Shown: positions 22,833 through 34,495, counted from the first letter of the stretch. The stretch is DNA of 64,000 bases from Agaricus subrufescens (GCA_029945375.1 CM057067.1:124001-188000); one strand, 5' to 3'. Numbers and translations: made by a program. Notes: generated by a model from the letters alone, not told the origin.

Positions 22833-25212
22833 TCATAGCTTGAAGTCCATGCTATTTCTATCATCCGCCCACAATCGAGCCCATTCAAGGCATAGTCGAT
22901 ATGTGTAAGCTATTCAAAAAGTGTCAATCGGTCGGAACTCCAAAGATAAGAAGAGTTGAATGAAAGAACGAAGTAGAAGATAAAAAGAACAATAGCAAAA
23001 CCGGAAACTCCGAACAAAAAAATAACACACCTTCCATATCAGCCTTCCTTCCCATAGTCCTCTTCCATTCCTTCCCGGCCCTCGCAATCCTCCTCAACCT
23101 CCGTTCAGCATCCAAACTTCTCAACACTTCCCTACCATGTTTCGTCAACTTGAGAACTTCTTGGTTTTGCATTGCTTCCAGAGCGTAGTCTGATAATTTT
23201 GATACATTCTTCTGCTTACTTCCTGAATTACCGGTAGAAGATGATTGTGATGAATCAGAAGAAATAAGGGGAGATGATGAGTTAGATGATGCGGAGGCGG
23301 ATGCGGATAAATCGTTAAGTGATGCGGAAATAAGTGTCGAAGGAGTTGGTCCAGAGAAATAGGCGATAATGTTGTAAATCTCGTTATATGATGCGGAGAG
23401 GGGTATAAAATGCACCCTGAAAAAACAAAAATAAGCTCAAGCTCACGATGAAAGCATCAATGATCGACGTACCAGGGTTGAATCCAATCCGAGAACCACT
23501 CGTCATATATCGTTGATTTCACAGGGACGCTATCACTAGCCAAGAAGGCGAGGAACCTTCCACTGTAACTCATCCCATCCAAATCCACGAGATACCTGTA
23601 TTTCCAATGTTCACCAAGTGGTACGGTATCACTGAACCTATGGTCCTTTTTCAAGGCCGTCTCACCCCCAGGATAACCCTCCGCGGCAACCGCCTTGACG
23701 AAAGCCACGTCCATAAGTTCATTATTGAGTTCAGATATAGGCACTTTGGCCGAGATGTATCGGTTTGAGTTTGGTGGGTCTGCGAAAGTGACGGTACGAT
23801 ATGTGGTATTGGATTGGTTGGATGTCATTCGTAAGAAGCGATGCCTTTGGTATTGAGGTGCGTAGCCACGCGGATGGGAACCTCCGCCGGTCGTTGCTCC
23901 TCGCCAAAAGACTTTGTCAATCTTGTCTTCCCAGGGAACTTCCATCGGGTCGACGTCTTTGATTTCGAGGTTGACAGGATCCCAACCATAAGTATATCTC
24001 TTCGTTGATCCGTAGTAGTAGTGAGATGGGACTCTGATGTCCATAAAGCCTTGTGCTCTGGCAGGTGTGAATACCGGGTAGAGGGACGATAGTGAACGCC
24101 AGTCGGAGAAGAAATGCCCTTGTGAAGAATGTAAATGGGGGTGTTCACAAAAATCGACGACCGAGTTCGTTGTGGACATGAATTGGAATTCATTGACAGG
24201 GAAGAATGCCGCAGAATCGGTATCATTGGAATTGGATGCGGCCAGAGAGAGGTAGTTCATAACTTGGTTAACGAATGGATTTCGCCGCGATGAAAATAGT
24301 TTTCGGGCAGGAGTGTCTGGCGGGCACGATCTGCGCCATGCATCCCACATGTTTTCGCGCTCATTCCAATCGGGTTTGAATTTTCCACCCATCATGCTAG
24401 CGATGCCTTTGGACGAATCTTGGTTTGTCGTATTGGGGTGCTTGAGGTGCTCCCAGTTGACAATGACACGGCTTTCAGCTCTTCCGTTGAACGCAAAATC
24501 CATGTCTGGGAGCTGAAAAAGAATCAGGAACGAAAGCGCCGAAAGGCTGTGGAGGAGCGAACCTCGGCGGTAAAGCCCCCAATCATGTCAACAAAGCCTT
24601 TGGCACGGGCGCTGACTTCATGGTCCTCGTACGCATGGTTCAGCTTGACACCCTTTGCCTGGCCATCTCGAATCCGAACGAGATGTATCGATGGCAGCTC
24701 GCCAGCCTGCGAAGTTGACGTTAATTGCCGTACCGGACAGAAAGGGGCAGCGGTACCTGGAGAGTTCTCCGACGAATTTCCTCGCCACTCAACCGCCAGA
24801 AGGGCTCGAGGTCGCTGACGAGGCCGTCAAACTCGTCGACCATTTTGACTTTGTTTTTCTGCGCAAACTGCCACCAGCTGTCGAAGCCCCTTGGGGGATT
24901 ACGTTTGTAGCGTCGCCGGTATTCTCTCACAGCTTCTGATAGTGTTTTGCTCTGCTTCTTGAGCTTAGCGCGGAACTTGTCCTCGGCAGAGTCCATGAGG
25001 CGGGGAATGGGGTGCTCGGTGACGACGCCCTTGGAGTTGCGGAACACGTCGTTGGCGGCGCGGGCGAGGGCATCGAACTTCTGGGGCGAGACGGTGAGGT
25101 CGGGGTGGGTGTTGTGGCCGGCATAGAAGCCGGAGATGCTGAAGACGGCGACGACGAGGACGAGGAAGAGACAGGCCCGGCAGCGCGCAGGCCCGAGACG
25201 ACGAGCGAACAT
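22833..25212 (-). CDS. Glycosyltransferase family 90 (CAP10-like), type II membrane protein
   Basis: Five exons (24757-25212, 24563-24706, 23473-24512, 23031-23416, 22833-22909) make 700 residues. Near the N-terminus an Arg-containing cytoplasmic stub precedes a single hydrophobic segment (about residues 14-30), giving a type II Golgi topology. The catalytic region shows 'VFWRGATTGGG', 'YQRHRFLRM' and 'YRYLVDLDGMSYSGRFLAFL', then 'PVKSTIYDEWFSDWIQPW', 'VHFIPLSASYNEIYNI' and a C-terminal 'RLCLEWARLWADDR'. GT90 enzymes transfer xylose or glucose; fungal CAP10 is needed for capsule or wall glycan formation in Cryptococcus. A Ser-rich insertion (about 40 residues) in exon 4 is unusual. The gene is divergent from a sugar transporter, 102 bp away. 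The exact donor sugar is unknown. Confidence 0.88.
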
Positions 25213-25314
25213 GTGGAAGAGCTGTGTGGTGCTATTTACAGACCGGCCATATCATATGGCCATCCGGGCGAAATTCTATTTAACGAGGTCATCCCCCCTC
25301 CGCCGCCCCCACCC
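25213..25314. promoter_or_regulatory. 102-bp divergent promoter with 17-bp palindrome
   Basis: The start codons of GT90 (minus) and the transporter (plus) are only 102 bp apart. At 25245-25261 lies a perfect 8-bp inverted repeat around one base, GGCCATAT-c-ATATGGCC. It looks like a dimeric factor site able to act on both genes. No TATA box is obvious. Confidence 0.5.
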
Positions 25315-27373
25315 ATGTCCTCTCACGACAAGCACGAAGTCGACGTCGAGAAAATCGACCTCTTCGACGACTCTGGCGAAATCTCAGAGCTCGCCGTCGT
25401 CGCCGAGGGCGAGGAGCGCACGACCTGGTTCGTCTGGATCCTTGTCAGCTGCTCGACCATATCCGGCCTCCTCTTTGGTACGTCCCCTGCGCCGCCATCA
25501 CCGCACCCGTTCACCGCCGCCCCTGCAGGCTACGACACCGGCGTCATCTCTGGTGCCTTGGTCACGATAGGCTCTGATCTCGGCCCTCCCCAGCTCTCTG
25601 ACGGCCAAAAGGCTTGTACTCAATAAAATACTTCCTCATCGGTAATTGACTCTTTGACAGGAATTCATTACCTCCGCCACCACTCTTGGCGCGCTCTTGG
25701 GTGGCTTGGCAGCTGGTGTCATCTCGGACTGGATTGGAAGACGACCAGTCCTGGGTATCGCTGATATCATATTCATCGGAGGCGCAATTGCCCAAGCCGT
25801 CTGTCACGATGTCTGGAGTATGGTAGGGCCCCTCCTTCTACATAGAAACGTCAATTACATATTCCCTCACAGATTGGAGGAAGGTTCTTGATAGGCGTAG
25901 GCGTAGGCCTGGCATCCTGCATCGCCCCCTTGTATATTCAAGAACTCTCTCCCACACGGCTGCGAGGGCGTATGGTCGTCCTCAAGTATGTCAACATGTC
26001 CTCAATTTTACATCCATCCCCACCTAAAATTTTCCCCCAGTGTTGTAATGATAACGCTTGGCCAAGTGATTGCATACGGTATCGGGGCCGGATTTTTCCA
26101 CGTCAAGGCCGGTTGGCGCTGGATGGTAGGCCTGGGGTCCGTACCAGCCGGCATTCAATTTTTACTTCTTTTCTTCTTACCCGAAAGCCGTGCGTCTTTA
26201 CCCCGCATTCACTCCACAATGCTACCATACGAAATGTCGATTTGATATTTTTAGCACGGATCTTGCTTCATAGAGGCAATCTCGATGGCGCACGAGCAGT
26301 CATGAATAAAATTTACGCCCATGCTACTCCCGAACAACTTGACCTCAAAGTTCGTATTTTTCAGATTCGGTCTATATAAAATTGACTTGGTTGGATATGC
26401 AGGTCAGAGTTCTTAATCAAGCCGTTTCGCAAGCCATCCATATAACAAAAACGACATCGTTCTTCCAACGCATCAAATCTATGCTTCTCGACTCAGTTAA
26501 CCGACGCGCTCTCAGTAAGTTATACATTCCTCAAGACATCTTTCTCTCACTCATCAAAATATAGTAATCGCATGTGGAATACAAGCATACCAACAGCTCT
26601 GTGGTTTCAACACTTTGATGTACTACTCCGCCACCCTCTTTGCTCAAATCGGATTCGATCAACCTACAGCCGTAGGATTAATCGTCTCCGGTACAAATTT
26701 CATTTTCACACTAATAGCACTTAAATGGATTGATTCGATTGGAAGAAGAAAAATAATGTTGATCAGTGCTCCTGGTATGATTGTTGGATTGACTCTAGCT
26801 AGCATTGCTTTCCATTGTACGTTCTTCTCTCTCCACCGTTCAATGGATTTGAATCCCTCAAACACGACAAATTTAGATATGACTATCAACACTGGGGGCG
26901 TCCTAGTCGCAGGCTCTGACTACTCTCGAGCATGGTCTGCAATAGTCCTTCTCTCAATGATCTTCTTCGTAGCATCCTACGCTACAGGATTAGGCAACGT
27001 CCCATGGCAACAAGGCGAACTTTTCTCTCTCGAAGTCCGCGGTCTAGGCACATCACTAGCAACAGCATCCAACTGGTCCGCCAACCTCCTCATCAACTCC
27101 ACCTATCTCTCTCTGATGGCCAAAATTACACCTGCGGGAGCTTTCGGTTTCTACGCAGGTCTGTGTCTGTTGGGATACATTTTTGTTGTATTTTGTTTCC
27201 CGGAGTTGGCTGGGTTGAGTTTGGAGGAAGTTACGGCTGTGTTTAGAGGTGGGCAAAAAGGTGGGAATGGGAAGATGGGGAGTTTCTGGCAGACGATTAA
27301 GGAGGGTGAGAGGTTGAGGAAAGTGAAGAAGGAGATTAGGGAGAGGGAGAGAGCGAAGGGGACGATTGGTTGA
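25315..27373 (+). CDS. MFS sugar porter, myo-inositol transporter type (Itr-like)
   Basis: Nine exons (25315-25477,25529-25611,25661-25822,25873-25985,26041-26189,26255-26349,26403-26514,26565-26816,26877-27373) give 541 residues. Sugar-porter signatures are present: 'GYDTGVISGALV' in TM1, 'SDWIGRRPVLG' after TM2, 'ELSPTRLRGR', 'PESPR', 'QQLCGFNTLMYYS' in TM7, 'DSIGRR' and a C-terminal 'FPELAGLSLEEV'. 'GFDQPTAVGLIVSGTNF' and the long charged C-tail resemble yeast Itr1/Itr2, the plasma-membrane myo-inositol/H+ symporters. Intron 2 (25612-25660) needs a GC-AG pair to keep 'GQK|EFITSATT' in frame. It shares a promoter with the GT90 gene, suggesting co-expression in sugar or wall metabolism. A hexose or other polyol substrate cannot be excluded. 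Confidence 0.88.
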
Positions 27374-27532
27374 TGACCAATGACTGACGACATCTTTTGG
27401 ATTAACTCTAATGACATACCCTCTCATGGAAGGAATCAAAAATAAAAGTATCTCGAGGAGATAAATTTATTATCCAAGTTGGACAAAGACAATCCTCTAC
27501 CGACTTATCCCCGACTTATATACCATTGCCTT

Positions 27533-28146
27533 TCACCCCTCCTTCAACGCTGCAGAATAAGACCGCTTCTCAAAAGATCCACCGTCTTTATCACCATAAT
27601 CAAAATCAACTTGCTCCCACTCATCCCTGTCAACTTCGTATTTACCAAACGATTTGTCTTCATCATCTTCATCAAGTGCAATGACATTTCCAACCTTTCT
27701 CACTACTTCGAAATCTTTGGCGACGCCTGTTCCAAAACAAAGTAAAATGATATGAGTTAAGATGTCCTCTCATTTCTTGGGTATTCGATATTCAATCGAA
27801 TTTTCTTACCTCTTGGTTTGGCGGGTTTAGCAATCCCCATCAAATCAACGACAAAAGACTTCGAAGCCTCCACCTTCTCATTCTCATCCTCCTCATCTTC
27901 CTCATCATCATCATTATCACGAACATTTCTCACACCGTCTACAGACTGCAAACCACTCGTATCCACTCGTTTAGTGTTTCTCGGTAAATGAGAAGGTAAA
28001 TTCTTCATAGCGCGGTAAGAACGAGTTCTCTGAATGTCGAGTGTTCGTGTTAGGACTGTTGCGAAGGATGTTTGTTCGTGTGCTGCGTGAGCTCTGACTT
28101 CCTTGTTGAAAGCTTTGCGTTTGGATATCTTCTCGGGTCTGGTCAT
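27533..28146 (-). CDS. Small charged conserved-looking protein, function unknown
   Basis: Two exons (27810-28146, 27533-27726) with an 83-nt intron give 176 residues. The N-terminus is basic ('RPEKISKRKAFNKEVRAHAAHEQ'-type, split here as Lys/Arg-rich over residues 1-20), followed by Arg-rich text with 'RTRSYRAMKNLPSHLPRNT'. Then come a run of Asp/Glu (about 13 of 16 residues), 'FVVDLMGIAKPAKPRG', and an acidic C-terminus 'RDEWEQVDFDYGDKDGG'. Basic start plus acidic tract is common in nucleolar or ribosome-assembly factors, but I do not recognise the family. Splicing is supported by frame and by GTAAGA/ACAG signals. It lies convergent to the transporter, 159 bp away. Confidence 0.6.
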
Positions 28147-28757
28147 GATGTACTATGTGCGCGTGGGTATGTGATTCTTGTTGTGTTTGTGTGGGGGAGA
28201 TAATAGGAAAATAAGTTAGGTTGTCTGTTGCGCCTCTACTCAGGTGTAGGGAGAGGGGGGGTATGGGGGTGGTTTGGAATGGAGACAAGGTCGGGAAGGT
28301 TCTCGCTCCGGCTTTTTATATCATGACCCACCCTCGACAATTCACACTCCGAGTCACAAGGGATTAAGCTAATTATGACTTGGAGTTAGTGTATGGTTGT
28401 ATTGTCATTTGAAACGACCCCTCTATGACGCACTCCGAGTCATTAGGCTATGATCCATATCAATTCCCCTGTCTCTTTGCGGAAGCGCACAATTCGTTGC
28501 CAAGGACTCGGTACCTATTATTCTAACTTCGTTACCCTGACTCACCTTTCGTGTCAAGCGACGAATGGCAGTCCAGTAGCGATGCCGCCTTGCACGATCA
28601 AGTTCTGTATTGAGTCTAATAATAGCCCAGATCATCAAAGAATGATGAAAGTATATCAAATCAATTGATCATTGATTACTTGCGTCAGCTCCGCTCAATG
28701 GACTGCAGGCCTAAAAAAAAATTGAATCGTTTACTTTTATTTTAAAGCCCTCATTTT
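28147..28757. other. Intergenic, no gene seen
   Basis: This is the promoter of the small charged protein and the 3' flank of carnosine N-methyltransferase. A 78-codon minus frame (28423-28659) begins with TTG and has no domain. Confidence 0.5.
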
Positions 28758-30641
28758 CTATAAGCCATCTTTTTCTCCTTGCTCGCTTTCATCCTCTTTG
28801 ACCTTCGTAGCAACCCAAAAAGCCGCTTGATAGGTATAGTGCAACATCCCTTTCGCATTGTTGGTATAAGTCGTTTCAATTGTCTTTTCATGCTAAGAAC
28901 AAACGCAGAAACAAAATTATCAATTCATGCACACCTCAGGTTGCGTAACAAATAGTGTCATACTTACCGAAATTTTGAATCCTACTGCTTTAGCAAGTTC
29001 TTTGATCTCTTCTAGATCAAGCTCAATTGACATATCTCCGGTGCTGTTATTTTCCCAATGCCAAAGGAGGGGTCCCAAATTAATCCAAACGCCTCCGGGA
29101 GCAAGTTTGTCGTGTATTATTCGTAAATAATTGACTATATTTTTAGCCTAGATCACGAAATCGATTATTGAGAGGTTTTGGTAGAGAGGGAAAACAGAGG
29201 CGTACGGTATCAATGAAGAAGCACGTCAATATGGCGTCCCAGAGTCCATGTTGTGGTTCTTCTGGACTGCTTTCTCCGCCATAGACTTCTTCGAAATCAC
29301 CTATGAGAGTAGGCATCATAATGATATTTTGGTGGAATTATAGAGACAGAACATACCCGCAACAAGAGAAAAAGGCGTCCCGGGAGGAATGGATGAGGGT
29401 AAAACATCCGGGACCAGGACTGATCGTAGGATGTCACTCCTACTTGAGGCATTTGAGAACGAATGAATGTACGGGTATATTCTATGTTGGTTGATCTCTG
29501 TCGTTCTATCGCACAAGAGACCCTCGTTAAATTTTGCTGAAGGGGATAAGAGTGATCTTACTGATTCAGTATGAAGTATGAGATGAGGAGCATGTAGTGA
29601 GAAAATTCGTTGCCTTGGCACGCAAATCCTAACGAGACGTTATAAAGTGATAAATTAATCTGCTTATAGGAAAACATACCTAGCTGAGCGATGTCGAATG
29701 CGAGTCGACCAAGGCCAGCACCCGGGACAAGCACCCTGATGTTCCGTCTGACAAGTTATGCTTAGACAATTCAACAGTAAATACTGTTGTGAAGGTGTCT
29801 TTGCCTACCTATCTTCCACCTTGATGTCTTTATAATATTCGAGGAGAGCTTGCTTCATGGGCTCGTAACAGGCATCCCTCTCCTCTTTGCCCTAAAGCTT
29901 GGGTTTAATGCCCAAAGAAGACTTGAGGCACGGGTAGAGCATACCTCTATGCTCCAATCGCGGACAAGTTGCTTCAAGGAGCTCTTTAACTTGTCTATAT
30001 CTCCTTCAGATGGCCTATATCCTTGCGAATGGCTGTGGCTCTGCTTGTCATGCCGGTTATCATGATCATGATTATGATTGTGAGATTGTGGGTGCGAGTG
30101 CGGTGAGGCGTGTGAATGATTTTCTACTTCACGATCGTTTTCAGATTTCATTTCCGTTTTACAATTTCGAAAGCACGTACCATCTACATGATCATGTTGG
30201 CTTAGTTTGGCCTGATCTTGTTCCTTTGAGTCGTTATTGTCGTCTCCTTCTTCGTCTCCAACTTCTGAATACTCAATATCTTGGTCAAACATATCCGCAT
30301 TCTCAACGACTGTTAACAAAAAATGGGCATTGTCAAGTATGGCGCGATCAACGCTTTCCAACTTGTCGCGATACTTGATTCCTCGGATAAGCTCGACATC
30401 TGCATGAGGAAGGCGATATATATCCTTGCGCCTTCTGTTATTAGCAGACAACTGATGGCTTCGTGGTTACGATATTCACCAGGCACGCTCAAGGAAGGAA
30501 GACGTACGGCATACTGGGCATAGGTCCGGAAGGTCGTCACTACTCGCGCAAAATGGCGCTGCTCTGAACAGATGAAAGCAGACGAAAGAAGAGTTTTCTG
30601 TTCGCTTTACCTTCTTCGATGTCCTTTTTTGAAGGGGCCAT
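28758..30641 (-). CDS. Carnosine N-methyltransferase family (N2227-like) SAM enzyme
   Basis: About eleven exons (30611-30641, 30515-30563, 30181-30434, 29945-30123, 29809-29891, 29680-29747, 29562-29628, 29357-29481, 29206-29300, 28968-29147, 28758-28892) give near 421 residues. The N2227 domain is clear: '[15 protein letters not shown]', the SAM-binding '[18 protein letters not shown]', '[16 protein letters not shown]', '[12 protein letters not shown]', '[21 protein letters not shown]' (here split) and 'WHWENN'. Family members (human CARNMT1, yeast YNL092W) methylate carnosine or related His substrates. A His-rich insertion (about 30030-30123) sits between the N-terminal helices and the SAM core. 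An optional 57-nt intron (30124-30180) just upstream of it is in frame, so both spliced and read-through forms are possible. It is divergent from ISY1 by 123 bp. Confidence 0.9.
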
Positions 30642-30764
30642 TTGAATTTCGGAGTTAGGAAAGCAAGGCGTTTATTGTCCGCTGTTTGGCTGTCCCCCGC
30701 TTATGTCATTCCCATCATTGCTGCTTGTCGCTGTTCACCACAGCGAAGTCGCCTCTAACTCACA
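30642..30764. promoter_or_regulatory. 123-bp divergent promoter, CARNMT / ISY1
   Basis: The two ATGs face away from each other with only 123 bp between them. No TATA box is evident, as expected for housekeeping genes. Confidence 0.5.
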
Positions 30765-31951
30765 ATGGTTTGGATCCTACAGTTCTTTCTCTACTCTGGT
30801 GCTGACCTCGTTGAATCTAGGCTCGTAATGAGGAAAAGGCGCAATCTATGCTATACCGCTTCCGAGAGGCCCAGGCCGCCGAGCTGGGGCTTGGGACTAG
30901 GGCGGATCGGCGACCAAAGATGGCCAGCGCGTGCAAGAGCCTACGAGAATGCGAGCGATGGAGAGGTGAAATTCTGCGAGAAATCAGTCGGAAAGTGTCC
31001 AAAATCCAAGACTGTGCGTTCCGCGTCGCTGCCGATATTACTATTCATTGACGTTGTTTTACAGCTGGTTTGACGGACTATGAGGTCAGAGATCTTAATG
31101 ATGATATTAATAAGCTGCTGCGCGAGAAGCGCCATTGGGAAAACCAGATTGTAGCGCTTGGAGGAGCCAACTATCGACGGAATGTGGCAATGTTGGATGA
31201 TGATGGAAAAGAAGTGCCTGGCACAAAGGGTTACAAGTAAGGTGTCACAGAAACCGTCAATTAGTTTCTGACCCCCTCTCCAGATATTTTGGTCGAGCAA
31301 AGGATTTACCAGGAGTCCGTGAGCTTTTTCAGAGCCGGAAGAAGGAAGAGGAGGAAGAAAATCAAACGTTCGCGTATTACAAAAAATTCCTGAATCAAGG
31401 ACCCGTATACTATGGAGACCTTGACGATAATGACCAAAATTTACTGCATCAAGAAAGGCAGGCTGAAGCGGAAGGTGTGTTTGATTGCGGTCTCCTGCCC
31501 AGTTCCACTTATCAACGCTTTACACTCAGATTGGGAAGAAGCATTTACAAATGTTCGCGAAACTCTTGGACTTCCTTCTGATACACCTGTTCCGCCCATT
31601 CCTGGGCAAGTATCCGCACAACCCTCTGTTACACAATCTTCTACGACATCACAAGCCAACGGCAAACGAAAAACAGCTGACGGGGACAGTGACAATGAAA
31701 TGAACGGTGCTCGGGATGATAGTAAACGAACGAGAACCGAGGGCGAATTAGAACATACCACCGTCCAAACACCATCCGCCACCGTAGATTCTGCCCGACT
31801 ACATGCTCAAACTGCCGCATCATTCATTCCCTTCCTTCAACCCGAGCATCTTTTACCGCCAAAGATGCCGTCTCATGATGAAATGGAGTCTATTCTTCTT
31901 CAGCTACGGAAGAAGGCCTTAGTGGAAGAATATTTCGGCGATGGAAAATAA
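30765..31951 (+). CDS. ISY1: Pre-mRNA-splicing factor ISY1
   Basis: ISY1 is a component of the Prp19/NTC complex that acts in the spliceosome around the first splicing step. Exons 30765-30767, 30821-31013, 31065-31236, 31284-31474 and 31530-31951 give 326 residues. The coding part of exon 1 is only the ATG; the 53-nt intron begins at once (ATG|GTTTGG) and exon 2 opens with the family start 'ARNEEKAQSMLYRFREAQ'. Further family motifs are 'RECERWRGEILREI', 'LTDYEVRDLNDDINKLLREK', 'YFGRAKDLPGVRELF' and 'FPFLQPEHLLPPKMPS'-like text near the C-terminus. The segment around 31560-31780 is low-complexity and polar. The location is nuclear. Assignment is firm because all splice joins restore conserved text. 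Confidence 0.95.
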
Positions 31952-32646
31952 ACTTTGACCCCGAATTCGTGCCATGACTTGTACAGTTACTGTTTTCGTC
32001 CGCTTGTTTACTTGTTAATGTATTTTGTTCGTTAGGCCACGACGGGACACTTGTGCTCAGTCTCTTGAGCCTTGTGTCTTACTTTACACGAACATCTTTT
32101 AACGTACCTTTCGGCGCTGCCTCTATTTTACCACAATATCTGCCCAATATCTCACTCCGATCATCACTCCTAGAGCTGTTCCTGGGTCCGTTGGTAGTTA
32201 CTTACCTTTACAGTCAAGTTTCTGTTGTGTTGATGACCTATCGGGTGTTTCGCAGGTGCGTGCCTGGCGACGTGATTAGACAAAATACAATCCTATATTC
32301 TTTTCCGCCAGTAAAGAAACTGCCAACAGCAATAAGCAAAAAATGCTTATTCAGGTCACACACGAACTTGCGGAACGCTTGATACTTTAGGCATGAGGTC
32401 CACCATTACACTGCCTTCCTCGAACTCCATCGTGGCTCGATTTGAATATTTCAACGCAGGGAACGAACAATCCTTTACTCCCTCTTTCACTCATATGTTT
32501 TTCCCTCAGCAACCCGCAGACATTCCAAAGCGTATGACTCGATAAGCGTCACGACAATGTCCCTGTATCTGGTAGACTCTTGTGCCTACCCTGCCGAAGT
32601 TTTCGTATCAGCCAATTTTTAAGATAAGGTTGTTTCCCATACTAAT
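31952..32646. other. Convergent 3' flanks, no gene seen
   Basis: A 109-codon plus frame (32053-32382) lacks recognisable features. Pyrimidine-rich stretches occur and nothing else was identified. Confidence 0.4.
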
Positions 32647-33048
32647 TTACTTTCTTTGTTGCCCTTGCCTAAAAACGAGATATAAAGATATCAATGTAGT
32701 GCAGAGGAGCGTGATAAATGCCTGAACTATCGTGTCTACTGATTCTGGTTTTAAATCTCGTTGAAAGAGATTGGTAGGGAGAAGTCCGCTTTCAGATATC
32801 ACGGCCCTCGACCGTGACGCTTGACGGAGAACTTTTTTTTTTTTCAATATTAGAGACAAGAAAGTCTGATGGAAGCCACTATTCCGCGAAAGGGACACGG
32901 CACGAGCCAGATTGACCAGAGTGGCAAGTAGAATCGAGGAGCTGGTGACGTATAGGTAGAAGAGGGTGAACGCGATGCCGTTGAGGGTACCAACCACAGT
33001 CCTGGGTATTACAAGTTGACTCGGATTAGGTGAGTTGCCATTCATCAT
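32647..33048 (-). CDS. Small hypothetical membrane protein
   Basis: A single open frame of 133 codons starts with ATG-ATG at 33048. It has one or two hydrophobic segments near the N-terminus ('GIAFTLFYLYVTSSSILLATLV'-type region, roughly residues 25-46), a middle Lys/Arg patch, and a hydrophobic C-terminal segment ending 'LYLVFRQGQQRK'. No family is recognised. A run of nine or more A residues in the middle (T on the plus strand near 32828) could hide a frame error or an intron end. It may be part of a larger decayed membrane protein gene. Confidence 0.35.
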   Translation of the reverse strand: MMNGNSPNPSQLVIPRTVVGTLNGIAFTLFYLYVTSSSILLATLVNLARAVSLSRNSGFHQTFLSLILKKKKVLRQASRSRAVISESGLLPTNLFQRDLKPESVDTIVQAFITLLCTTLISLYLVFRQGQQRK

Positions 33049-33472
33049 GTTTCCTCTACGACACTACTACCTAAGGTACAGTTGTGCATCAACTACTTTT
33101 TGAAGAGACTTTGGCTCGTCAGGCGAGCAAGGATGCCACCTCTCGTCAACCTCAGGTGACCAACAGCTGTCGAGCTTCGTGGCCACGAGTCGCTATATTT
33201 CTCTCAGCATCAATCTATGTGAGAAATCAGAAGGCTGGAAGTATGTCGAAGCCCTGGTTACGATGAAGCCGTAAAATGAAATAAACGGAACGTGCTGGAT
33301 TTAATTTAAGTCGAATGAGCCAGTGGGGAAACGCCGTAGTTGAGTTCTATTTTAGTGAACCGCCTGTACTGATAAGCACCGATCATTACGAGTGGGGTAT
33401 TTGAAATTTTGGGTTCCTCAGGTTTGTTTCATGGATCGGCTTGAACTTTGTGCGACTCTTTATCCCCGAAGA

Positions 33473-33862
33473 TCATGGGCCTCCCCGCTTATTAAAGTTA
33501 TGAATACTAATGACCATGTAAATGGACGAATAAAAAGATATGCCTAGAATGGTGATGCCTTGGAAAGTCAGTTATCCGTCAGAGATCAGAGACATGCAAA
33601 CCAGGAAAAGATAGGTTGGATGAGGCTCTCCTGCCGTGATGATACGTAGCGCAGTGTTTAAATCTGCCAACCAACTTGTGAAAGTACACCGCCAACGTGC
33701 CCGGACCTGAAGAACGTGGAAGTCACGAAACACTGTTACTAGTTCAATTAATTAAGACGATCGTTCGGCGAAACTCTCACCCATAACTTTAGCAGCACCG
33801 CTGATCAAGCACGCAACCAAACTAAATGCGTTCCCATTATCTTCAAGGGAGGGGAAGTTCAT
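33473..33862 (-). CDS. Tentative three-exon small protein
   Basis: Frames joined by GT-AG introns with matching phases give about 91 residues. The ATG at 33862 begins 'MNFPSLEDNGNAFSLVAC', then a short exon rich in His/Arg (33602 upward), then 33473-33558 with 'GITILGISFYSSIYMVIS' and a stop. The hydrophobic last segment suggests a membrane tail. In the middle exon a second frame also reads like protein, so the model is not unique. No family was recognised. It may be a relic. Confidence 0.25.
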
Positions 33863-34212
33863 TGCAATCCGGCTAACACCACTCAACGAGAGCTGGGTGA
33901 GTCATGAGGCCACAGACACGTGGAAAGGGATGAAAAGTAGAATTGTTGCCATCCGACTGCTATCACCAGTAATTACACTGCCAGTCTACCGAATGATCGC
34001 TGAAGGGGATACGACCTGCATGACGATGATTGTCCAAAGTACGAAGTATACTCAATGTTGCACGCCAAGGTATAGTTAGCCTTGATCTTCATTCTACTAT
34101 CAAGTATCGAACCACGATGATGAAGGGGTCAATCCTTGTTGCTTTTAACTCTTATTCCCGATCTTCCTGGCAATTATCCCGCCAGCTGGGAGGCTCCTTC
34201 CTTTAGCCTAAA

Positions 34213-34495
34213 TCAGTGGAACCACGCGGTTGTGACCAATTCAACCTCTTTGCTGAGAAATTCAGGCTTGCAGACTGACTGGAACAACGTTTCAGGCCGA
34301 ATGTAGCCTTGGTCGAATGGGGTATACAAATAGAACCCTGATAGACCTTTGAATGAATTAGTGGTCACGTCGAAGCAAAAACATTTTCTCGCTCAGTGTC
34401 ATGATGTGCTCCAGATTAGAGTGGGCCAGTAATCGTAAGTCCGTCGTTATGATTGCCTCGTGTGCCAAATTAACTTGCCATCCTCTTTCATGAAG
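34213..34495 (-). pseudogene. Frameshifted coding relic, family unknown
   Basis: Two overlapping minus-strand frames look like protein. One (about 34358-34495) reads 'RGWQVNLAHEAIITTDLRLL...' to a stop at 34358. The other (34213 to about 34375) reads 'GFYLYTPFDQGYIRPETLF...' to a stop at 34213. They continue each other only with a one-base shift in the overlap, and no intron of usable length fits. Upstream the first frame is closed by a stop, so this looks like a truncated, broken gene. Confidence 0.35.

Noticed and set aside
24420..25626. Several plus-strand frames of 100-200 codons opposite and upstream of GT90
   Set aside because: Shadows of GT90 exons or unspliced read-through into the transporter; the conserved protein text lies in the called frames.
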